Positions 57,860-64,000 of a DNA stretch of 64,000 nt are shown piece after piece. The stretch comes from Micromonospora sp. WMMD1082 (lineage in GTDB: Bacteria; Actinomycetota; Actinomycetes; Mycobacteriales; Micromonosporaceae). The notes beneath the pieces are model-generated. The model had not been told where the DNA came from, did no database searches, and worked only from the letters and a program-made list of their open reading frames with translations. The position numbers and the translations under genes were made by a program. The stretch spans positions 1,674,001 through 1,738,000 of the forward strand of contig NZ_JARUBM010000002.1 of NCBI RefSeq assembly GCF_029626175.1. The letters run 5' to 3'. Every line of letters starts with the position of its first letter. Positions within the stretch are counted from its first letter, which is position 1.

Positions 57860-58831
57860 TCAGCCGACGGCGGTCACCGCGTCGTCACGCCAGGCTAGGA
57901 AGGGGATCACCGGGTTGCTGTTGATGTACTGCCAGGGCCAGTCGGTCACCTGGTCGCCGATCACCTCGAACTGCCCGGCGGCGGAACGCAGATCGCCAGA
58001 CCTGGCGAACCCCATCGCGAAGGTGTTGTGCAGGCTCGGCCAGCCAGGGCGGCGGACGTAGTCGGGGTGCCGCACGGACCGGTCGGCGGCGGCGTTCAGC
58101 TCCGCGCGCACCGCGTCGTCGTCCAGATACTCGTCGTCCTCACCGACCGGCAGGTCCAGCCACCTCTCCAGGTGCGCCACCACGATCAGATTGGGCAGCG
58201 GCGACCCGGCGGGCGCGGTGGCCGTCGCCCGCCGGGCGAACTCGAACATCTGGTCGTGGCTGCCGAACCACTTGCGACAGCGGTACTGGAGCATCTGCTC
58301 GTGAGCGATCCGGTGATGGGGGTGCCGGGCCACCACGTCCTCGAACCGCCGGGCCGCCTCGGCGGCGTCCACCTGCCGGCCCCGGGCGGAGGTGACCAGG
58401 AAGGTCCGGGCGGTGGTGTCGTCGAGATCCCGGTCGGCCACCTCGTCCAGGCTGTTCTCGGCGAACCGCAGCCGCCGCCAGAACTCCTTGAACTGCTCCT
58501 GGCCGACGTTCTCGGCGCGCGCGGCGGTCCGCGCCTCCCACGCCCAGAACACCGCGTGTGCGCCGCGCACCAGCAACGGCAGGGTCGACCGGGGCTCCGC
58601 GTCGACCCATTCGCCGATCCAGTCCTGCACCCCGGACACGCCCGCGATCGACTCGACGTAGAAGGCGTGGTCGTCCGGGTCGGTGACCGGCACCAGCAGA
58701 TCCCGGATCGTGCCCCAGTCACGCCGCTGCGCGGCCTCCCGCAGCGCCCGCGCGGTCGGGTCACCCTGCGCCGGGTCCACCTTCGGTCCGGGTGACTCCG
58801 CCTGCCTACCCCTGCGCCGGAACGGCCACAT
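57860..58831 (-). CDS. Hypothetical helical-repeat protein, 323 residues
   Basis: The ATG at 58831 has GAGAGGA 7 bp upstream, and the product starts MWPFRRRGRQAESPGPKVDP. The body is all-helical (ARALREAAQRRDWGTIRDLL, AEAARRFEDVVARHPHHRIA), resembling TPR or HEAT-like repeats of unknown Streptomyces/Micromonospora proteins. A Trp-rich end QVTDWPWQYINSNPVIPFLA closes it. No signal or membrane span. It is divergent from the membrane M48 peptidase with a shared 147-bp control region, so the two may respond to the same signal. Function unknown. Confidence 0.65.
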   Translation of the reverse strand: MWPFRRRGRQAESPGPKVDPAQGDPTARALREAAQRRDWGTIRDLLVPVTDPDDHAFYVESIAGVSGVQDWIGEWVDAEPRSTLPLLVRGAHAVFWAWEARTAARAENVGQEQFKEFWRRLRFAENSLDEVADRDLDDTTARTFLVTSARGRQVDAAEAARRFEDVVARHPHHRIAHEQMLQYRCRKWFGSHDQMFEFARRATATAPAGSPLPNLIVVAHLERWLDLPVGEDDEYLDDDAVRAELNAAADRSVRHPDYVRRPGWPSLHNTFAMGFARSGDLRSAAGQFEVIGDQVTDWPWQYINSNPVIPFLAWRDDAVTAVG

Positions 58832-58978
58832 CCCGATTCCTCTCCCCGTGTGGTGATCGGCAAGATCGTAAAGCCGGCTGACCCGGACCGGAAGGGGGTT
58901 GTCCGGCGAACCTCCACGTCGTACGGTCCCCTGCGCCGCCGCCATCCCGGCGCGCACTCAACGGGGAAAGGAACGGCC

Positions 58979-60820
58979 ATGGCCGCGACGTACCGGGCCC
59001 TCGCCTCGGTGGTCATGTTGATCGGGTTCTACGTGGTGGCGCTGCTGCAGCTCGCCGCCGTCGCCGCCCTCGGCGTGTGGCTGTACCGCCACACGAACGG
59101 CCTGGTGACCAGCAAGCTGCTGCTGCCACTGGTCATCGCGCTGGGCGCGGTGGCCGTCGGGCTCTGGCGGGCGATCCGGACCAGGAACGAGCCGGCGCCG
59201 GGCCTCGTGCTCGACGAGCGGGAGGCACCGCAGGTGTGGGCCACCGTCCGGGAGCTGGCCACCGCCGTCGGCACCCGGGCGCCGGACGAGATCAGGCTGG
59301 TGCCGGAGGTGAACGCGGCGGTCGGCGAGCAGAGCCGGCTACTCGGCCTGATCGGCGGACGGCGGACCCTCTACGTCGGTCTCCCGCTGCTCCAGGCGAT
59401 GCGGATCGACCAGCTCCGCTCGGTGCTCGCGCACGAGTTGGGCCACTACTCGGGCAAGCACACCCGTCTCGGTGGGGTGGCCTACCGGGGCCGGCTGGCG
59501 ATCGAGGGCACCATCGAGCGGATCAAGCCGCGCAACCCGATCGGGCTGGTCTTCAAGGGCTACGCGAGGCTGTACCTGATGGTCGACAACGCCGCGTCGC
59601 GGCGCCAGGAACTGGAGGCGGACCGCGCGTCCGTGCAGCTCGCCGGCCACGACGCGGCGACCTCCGCGCTGCGGAGCCTGCCGGCGCTCGACGCCGCCTG
59701 GAACTTCTTCATGGGTCGCTACGTCCAGTCGGGCTGGCAGGCCGGTCTCGCCCCGGACGACCTGTTCGGCGGCTTCGCGCAGCTGCTCCAGGCCCGCCGG
59801 GAGGAGATCGACAAGCTCCGGCAGGAAGCGCCGGATCGGGAGCCGTCCCGGTGGGACACCCATCCGCCGATCGGCGTCCGGATCGACGCGATGGCGCAAC
59901 TGCCGGCCGGCTCGGTGGCGACGGACGATCGTCCCGCTTACACCCTGCTCGCCGACGTCCCGGGCGCCGGCCGGCGGTTGCAGGGCCTCGTCGTCGACCA
60001 CGGCGACCGTCAGGTGCTGCCCTGGGCCGAGTTCACCCACGCGGCGATCGCCGCCGAGGTCCAGCGGCAGGCGGATGGGATCTACCGGGCGGCCGGCCGG
60101 TTCACCGGCACGGCGCAACCGGGCCTGCCGACCATCCTCGACCTGGTCCGGGCCGGCCGGCTCGGCGAGTTCGCCGAGCAGTTCTTCGGCGACGCCACCC
60201 GCCGGGAGGCGGCGGTCCGCTTCGCCGGGCCGATGGAGACGGTGCTGGTCAACGCGGCCGTCCGTGCCCAGCAGGCCCGCTGGCAGCTGTCCTGGTCCGG
60301 CCCGGCCACGTTCGCCGGCACCGGCGGTGAGCCACTGGACCTCGCCGAGATCGCCAAGCTGGCGGTCTCGGCGCAGACCCTCGACGAGGCGATGGCGCGC
60401 CTGACCAAGCTGGGCATCGACCCGACCGGCGCGACCGTGGTGCAGCAGCGGGCCACCGCCGACGACGCGGACGTGATCGGTGCCATCGCCAACGTGAAGG
60501 TCGACGGCGTGCAGCACGACCTGCTGGTGCTCGACCGCGGTCTGATCCTGGTGGCCGGTCCGGGCAAGACCAGCGCGGGTGAGAAGCGGCTCAAGGCCCT
60601 GCTCGGGTCGGCACCGGTGGCGAAGCTGGCGAGCGCGCACACCTTCCTGCCGTACGAGGAGGTGGTCTCGGTGGCGGTGACCCGGGAGATCCCCGTCAAG
60701 GCCGAGCTGACCCTGCACGGCGGGCGGGTGGTCGCCCTACAGGAGTTGTACGGCAGCGAACTGCTCGGAAAGCAGAGCCGGGACAATCTCCTACAGGTGT
60801 TCTCGCAGATCAACGAGTGA
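58979..60820 (+). CDS. Membrane-anchored M48-family metallopeptidase
   Basis: This 613-residue protein has two or three N-terminal membrane spans (VMLIGFYVVALLQLAAVAAL and following), then an M48 (HtpX/Ste24-like) peptidase domain with HELGH in LRSVLAHELGHYSGKHTR. The Glu ligand is in RRQELEADRASVQLAGHDAA and the C-terminal metal region in WDTHPPIGVRIDAM. An extra region of about 240 residues follows and has no recognised fold. GGGGAAAGGA lies before the ATG. It probably degrades damaged membrane proteins. Its stop abuts the dapC stop on the other strand (TGATCA). Confidence 0.92.
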   Translation: MAATYRALASVVMLIGFYVVALLQLAAVAALGVWLYRHTNGLVTSKLLLPLVIALGAVAVGLWRAIRTRNEPAPGLVLDEREAPQVWATVRELATAVGTRAPDEIRLVPEVNAAVGEQSRLLGLIGGRRTLYVGLPLLQAMRIDQLRSVLAHELGHYSGKHTRLGGVAYRGRLAIEGTIERIKPRNPIGLVFKGYARLYLMVDNAASRRQELEADRASVQLAGHDAATSALRSLPALDAAWNFFMGRYVQSGWQAGLAPDDLFGGFAQLLQARREEIDKLRQEAPDREPSRWDTHPPIGVRIDAMAQLPAGSVATDDRPAYTLLADVPGAGRRLQGLVVDHGDRQVLPWAEFTHAAIAAEVQRQADGIYRAAGRFTGTAQPGLPTILDLVRAGRLGEFAEQFFGDATRREAAVRFAGPMETVLVNAAVRAQQARWQLSWSGPATFAGTGGEPLDLAEIAKLAVSAQTLDEAMARLTKLGIDPTGATVVQQRATADDADVIGAIANVKVDGVQHDLLVLDRGLILVAGPGKTSAGEKRLKALLGSAPVAKLASAHTFLPYEEVVSVAVTREIPVKAELTLHGGRVVALQELYGSELLGKQSRDNLLQVFSQINE

Positions 60821-61933
60821 TCACGGACGCGCCGCGAAGCGGGCGGCGACGGCCCCGATCCGCTCGTCGGACTCGGTCAGCGCCGCCCGCACGTACTGCC
60901 GCCCGCCGGGCCCGTAGAAGACCCCGGCGGCGACCAGGATCCCCCGCCGGGCCAGCCAGTCGACGGTGTCCCAGCAGTCCTCACCCCGGGTCAGCCAGAG
61001 GTAGAGCCCCGCCTCGGAGTGCTCCACTGTGAAGCCGGCACCGGTGAACGCCGCCCGCAGCGTCGCGCGCCGCGCACGGTACCGCTCGCGCTGCTCGTCG
61101 GCGTGCCGCTCGTCGCGCAGGGCGGCCACCATGGCCGCCTGCACCGGCGCGGGCACGATCATCCCCGCGTGCTTCCTGATCTTGAGCAGCTCGGCCACCA
61201 GCGTCGGATCGCCGGCCACGAAGCCGGCCCGGTAGCCGGCCAGGTTGGAGCGCTTGGACAGCGAGTGCACGGCCAGCACCGAGTCGTACGAGCCGCCGCA
61301 GACCTCGGGCGACAGCACGGACACCGGCTCGGCGTCCCAGCCCAGCGGCAGGTAGCACTCGTCGCTGGCCACCACCGCGCCGCGCTCGCGCGCCCAGTCC
61401 ACCACCTTGCGCAGGTGGGCGGTGGGCAGCACCCGCCCGGTCGGGTTGCCCGGCGAGTTGACCCAGACGAGGCGGACCCGGGACGTCGGGCCGACGGCGG
61501 TCAGCGAGTCGGCGCGTACCGTGGTGGCTCCGGCCAGCCGCGCCCCGTCCTCGTAGGTCGGGTAGGCGATCGACGGCACGACCACCACGTCGCCCGGCCC
61601 CACCCCGAGCAGGGTCGGCAGCCAGGCCACCAGTTCCTTCGAGCCGATCGTCGGCAGCACGCCGAGCCCGTCGACACCGGCGCCGCAGGCCCGGGCGACC
61701 CAGGCCGCGATCGCGTCCCGCAGCGCCGGGGTGCCGGCGGTCAGTGGATAACCCGGTGCGTCGGCGGCGTCGGCCAGAGCCTGCCGGATCACCTCCGGCA
61801 CCGGATCGACCGGCGTACCCATGGAGAGGTTGATCAGGCCGTCCGGATGTGCCGCGGCCAGCGCGGCCGCGGCGTCCAGGGTGTCCCAGGTGAACTCGGG
61901 CAGCCGCGACGAGACCGGGGCGGGCCGGTTCAG
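60821..61933 (-). CDS. dapC: Succinyldiaminopimelate transaminase
   Basis: This PLP fold-type I aminotransferase, 370 residues, performs the transamination between DapD and DapE. It shows GYPLTAGTPALRDAIAAWV, NSPGNPTGRVLP, and the PLP lysine in HSLSKRSNLAGYRAGFVAGD. It resembles DapC of M. tuberculosis (Rv1178), which also adjoins a ferredoxin gene. The start is uncertain: I place it at a CTG (61933) that overlaps the ferredoxin stop (CTGA), as no ATG or GTG gives a sensible N terminus. Its translation should be coupled to fdxA. Confidence 0.9.
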   Translation of the reverse strand: MNRPAPVSSRLPEFTWDTLDAAAALAAAHPDGLINLSMGTPVDPVPEVIRQALADAADAPGYPLTAGTPALRDAIAAWVARACGAGVDGLGVLPTIGSKELVAWLPTLLGVGPGDVVVVPSIAYPTYEDGARLAGATTVRADSLTAVGPTSRVRLVWVNSPGNPTGRVLPTAHLRKVVDWARERGAVVASDECYLPLGWDAEPVSVLSPEVCGGSYDSVLAVHSLSKRSNLAGYRAGFVAGDPTLVAELLKIRKHAGMIVPAPVQAAMVAALRDERHADEQRERYRARRATLRAAFTGAGFTVEHSEAGLYLWLTRGEDCWDTVDWLARRGILVAAGVFYGPGGRQYVRAALTESDERIGAVAARFAARP

Positions 61934-62256
61934 TGGCCCTCGCCGCGGGGCGGCTGCGCGGCGACGAAGGAGGCGTCCTTCTCCACCTTGCCGACCTTCG
62001 AGGCGCCGCCGGGCGAGCCCAGGTCCTCGAAGAACTCGTAGTTGGCGCCGGTGTAGTCCTTCCACTGCTCCGGGACGTCGTCCTCGTAGAAGATCGCCTC
62101 TACCGGGCAGACGGGCTCACAGGCACCACAGTCGACGCACTCGTCGGGGTGGATGTAGAGCATCCGGTTGCCCTCGTAAATGCAGTCGACCGGGCATTCC
62201 TCGATGCATGCCTTGTCGAGCACATCCACGCACGGCTCGGCGATGATGTAGGTCAC
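61930..62256 (-). CDS. fdxA: Ferredoxin with 3Fe-4S and 4Fe-4S clusters
   Basis: This 108-residue 7Fe ferredoxin has the first cysteine set in EPCVDVLDKACIEECPVDC and the second in CVDCGACEPVCPVEA. Spacing suits one 3Fe-4S and one 4Fe-4S cluster. The C-terminal extension (YTGANYEFFEDLGSPGGASK) is typical of the actinobacterial FdxA/FdxC type. The GTG at 62256 has GGAGGAG 8 bp upstream; the six upstream residues of the open frame are not needed. It precedes dapC with a 4-bp overlap; the redox partner is not indicated. Confidence 0.95.
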   Translation of the reverse strand: MTYIIAEPCVDVLDKACIEECPVDCIYEGNRMLYIHPDECVDCGACEPVCPVEAIFYEDDVPEQWKDYTGANYEFFEDLGSPGGASKVGKVEKDASFVAAQPPRGEGH

Positions 62257-62336
62257 CGGTCTTCTCCTCCGCAAGACACGCCGCGATCACCCGCGACGGT
62301 ATAGAGCCTAGTATCTCGTCGGGGAGGAGGTCGATC

Positions 62337-63329
62337 GTGCTCCGAGAGCAGGACGTGGGACACCGGATCGTGGTCCGACGCCGCGTCGGCGTACGCGGTG
62401 GCCGGCCGGTCTACTCCGACGCCCTCGGCGAGCTGGTCGAGCTGACCGAGACGCATCTGACGTTGACCACCCGTCAGGGGCGGCTGCACGTGCCGATGGC
62501 CGACGTGCACCGGGCCAAGCGGGTTCCCGCGACCCGCCGCCCGACCGCCGCCGCAGTGGTCGAGCTGGAACTCGCCGCCGACGAGGCCTGGCCGGCGCTC
62601 ACCCGGGACCGGCTCGGTGACTGGCTGCTGCGCGCGGCCGGCGGCTGGACCGGCCGGGCCAACTCGGCGCTGCCGGTGGGTGATCCGGACCGGCCGCTGC
62701 CGGCCGCGCTGGACGCGGTCGAACGCTGGTACGCCGGGCAGGGTCAGCCGGCGCTGGTCAACACGCCGCTGCCGCTCGCCGCGCCGGTCGGCGCCGAACT
62801 CGACCGGAGAGGCTGGGACACCCGCCCGCCGGTGCTGGTGCAGACAGCCCCGCTCGCCGCCCTCACACCGCCCACCCCGGCGGGTGCCGTGCTCGACCCG
62901 GCGGGTGCCGTGATGGAGCTGGCCGGTGCCGTGATCGAGCTGGCGGGTGCGCCGACGGACGACTGGCTCGCGGTGGCGGCCGGGCGCAAGGGCGGTCTGC
63001 CGGACGCCGCCCGGCACGTGCTCACCGCCGTCGACCAGATCCGCTTCGCCCACGTGTACGACGCTGGCACGCTGGTGGCGATCGGCCGGGGCACGGTCAC
63101 CGGGCAGGGCCGCTGGCTGGGGCTGTGCCTGATCGAGGTGCTGCCCGCCGCCCGCCGCCGTGGCCTGGCCGCCGGCCTGATCGGCGCGCTCGCGCAGTGG
63201 GCCGGCTCGGCGGGGGCGACCGACGCCTTTCTCCAGGTCGAGCAGCGCAACGGGCCGGCGGTCGCGCTCTACCGGAAGCTGGGCTTCACCACGCACCACA
63301 CGTACCGGACCCGCGTCGCGCCGCACTGA
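62337..63329 (+). CDS. GNAT-family N-acetyltransferase with N-terminal domain
   Basis: This 330-residue protein has an N-terminal domain of about 70 residues that looks like a small beta-barrel (GHRIVVRRRVGVRGGRPVYS). A poor linker carries the septapeptide repeat AGAVxEL (62880-62952). The C-terminal GNAT fold has LIEVLPAARRRGLAAGLIGA (the acetyl-CoA pyrophosphate loop R/Q-x-x-G-x-A/G variant) and ALYRKLGFTTHHTYRTR at the end. The GTG has GGGGAGGAGG 7 bp upstream. Substrate unknown. It is divergent from fdxA-dapC. Confidence 0.88.
   Translation: MLREQDVGHRIVVRRRVGVRGGRPVYSDALGELVELTETHLTLTTRQGRLHVPMADVHRAKRVPATRRPTAAAVVELELAADEAWPALTRDRLGDWLLRAAGGWTGRANSALPVGDPDRPLPAALDAVERWYAGQGQPALVNTPLPLAAPVGAELDRRGWDTRPPVLVQTAPLAALTPPTPAGAVLDPAGAVMELAGAVIELAGAPTDDWLAVAAGRKGGLPDAARHVLTAVDQIRFAHVYDAGTLVAIGRGTVTGQGRWLGLCLIEVLPAARRRGLAAGLIGALAQWAGSAGATDAFLQVEQRNGPAVALYRKLGFTTHHTYRTRVAPH
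62880..62952 (+). repeat. 21-bp minisatellite in the GNAT gene linker
   Basis: About three and a half copies of a 21-bp unit encode AGAVLDP, AGAVMEL, AGAVIEL and AGAP between the two domains of the GNAT protein. Units stay in frame; copies differ by a few bases. Confidence 0.8.
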
Positions 63330-63353
63330 CCGGCGCGGCCCGCCCGGCGACGG

Positions 63354-63818
63354 TCAACGGCGGACGATCCGGCGGGGTTTGGCCGCGCTGGTCTCCGCGT
63401 ACCGCTTGAGGCTCTGCGAACGGTGGTCCCGGCCGAGCGCGGTCAGCAGCAGGTAACCGAGCATCGTCCCGGCGGTGGTCGCCACGAGATAGAGCCCGAT
63501 CTGCGCGAAGAACGTGTTGCCACCACCGGCGAACGGGTTGTTGCCGACCAGCAGCGGCCCGATCAGCACGGTCAGGCCGAGCGCGATGCCGATCGCGGTG
63601 GCCACCTCACCGGCCCAGCGGGCCAGCGGGCGCCGCCGACCCCAGACGAAGGCGACCCCGGCCAGGACCAGACCGATCACCACGAACATCCCGAGCGACA
63701 CCCGGTCGGCGACGGTGTCGTCGCCGTCGAAACCGAACCGGATGACCAGCCGGGCCACCACGTTGACCGCGAACAGTGCGATCGCGAGCACGCCGACCGC
63801 ACGCCACCGCTGCCCCAT
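63354..63818 (-). CDS. Integral membrane protein with four predicted spans
   Basis: This 154-residue protein has four hydrophobic spans (AVGVLAIALFAVNVVARLVI; LGMFVVIGLVLAGVAFVWG; a third around ATAIGIALGLTVLIGPLLVG; a fourth near IGLYLVATTAGTMLGYLLL). It ends with the basic tail SAAKPRRIVRR. No family I can name. It converges with the GNAT gene with 24 bp between stops. It may be co-transcribed with the membrane protein cut by the window edge, 79 bp upstream. Confidence 0.75.
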   Translation of the reverse strand: MGQRWRAVGVLAIALFAVNVVARLVIRFGFDGDDTVADRVSLGMFVVIGLVLAGVAFVWGRRRPLARWAGEVATAIGIALGLTVLIGPLLVGNNPFAGGGNTFFAQIGLYLVATTAGTMLGYLLLTALGRDHRSQSLKRYAETSAAKPRRIVRR

Positions 63819-63897
63819 CTACCTGCCTCCCGCCGTACCGCCCGCCCCGATGGCGAGCCTCCTGGCAGGAATATCTACCACCTGTTGCTGAGCGCCG

Positions 63898-64000
63898 TCA
63901 GTACCGGCCGGGAGCCGGGGCGAGGATCGACCGGAACGCCATCACGGCGAAGGTCATCGCGCCGGCCACCACCAGGATGAGCCCGACCCAGTTGCCCACC
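63898..64000 (-). CDS. C-terminal fragment of a membrane protein (window edge)
   Basis: Reading the minus strand in to the TGA at 63898-63900 gives the 33-residue end VGNWVGLILVVAGAMTFAVM then AFRSILAPAPGRY. One membrane span is visible. The gene continues beyond the window, so its full length and start are unknown. It may be upstream of, and co-directional with, the four-span protein. Confidence 0.7.
   Translation of the reverse strand, partial: VGNWVGLILVVAGAMTFAVMAFRSILAPAPGRY

Overview
The window is high-GC actinobacterial chromosome, most likely Micromonosporaceae (a Micromonospora or close relative). This is inferred from the dense high-GC coding, the GTG/CTG/TTG starts, and the actinobacteria-specific genes: a WhiB7-type regulator with AT-hook, mycoredoxin, AdnAB, UvrD2, UPF0182, DUF5679, DUF5709 and an XRE-DUF5753/DUF397 pair. 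Gene order from the UPF0182 gene through the YlbL-like protease, DUF2342 protein, ABC1 kinase, whiB7, uvrD2, mrx1, nudC and adnBA follows the order I remember for Mycobacterium tuberculosis Rv3193c-Rv3202c. The backbone is therefore old, and insertions into it stand out.

Layout. 1-4.7 kb: end of aroA, then rsgA, hisN, an EamA transporter, and an SRPBCC/ArsR operon behind a double palindromic operator. 4.7-10.3 kb: a GT4 glycosyltransferase, DUF5709 protein, a NarL/MacS-like two-component pair, an anti-sigma-like ATPase, purC and a small membrane protein. 10.3-10.7 kb: two tandem initiator tRNA genes, each with its own terminator. 10.8-24.8 kb: the conserved block UPF0182, YlbL, DUF2342, nucleotidyltransferase-like, YgjP-like metallopeptidase, DUF5679, a DnaA-box cluster, a ThiF-like protein, ABC1 kinase, whiB7 with a complete-looking attenuator leader, uvrD2 and mrx1. 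24.85-29.75 kb: a visibly lower-GC cassette with a flavoprotein, XRE regulator, two small Cys proteins, a radical SAM/SPASM enzyme, a 53-residue candidate precursor peptide and an APH-type kinase. It looks like a RiPP locus inserted between mrx1 and nudC. 29.8-37.6 kb: MFS transporter, XRE/DUF397 pair, nudC, two M16 peptidase subunits (one without its zinc motif) and a cold-shock gene with a structured leader. 37.8-46.4 kb: adnB, adnA and two LOG-family genes. 46.4-64 kb: dapE and dapD, a secreted subtilase, a maltose O-acetyltransferase-like protein, a large membrane hydrolase, a P-loop kinase, SIMPL protein, tyrA, a membrane M48 peptidase, dapC and fdxA, a GNAT enzyme and membrane proteins, the last cut by the window edge.

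How the genes work together. The DAP/lysine branch (dapE, dapD, dapC) and aromatic pathway genes (aroA, tyrA) are present but scattered. DNA-break processing (AdnAB, UvrD2), redox repair (mycoredoxin, NudC) and ribosome stress (RsgA, WhiB7) are clustered. The strongest new-biology candidates are the rSAM/precursor/flavoprotein/kinase cassette and the whiB7 leader, where a 93-codon upstream ORF ends inside an antiterminator that competes with a rho-independent terminator.
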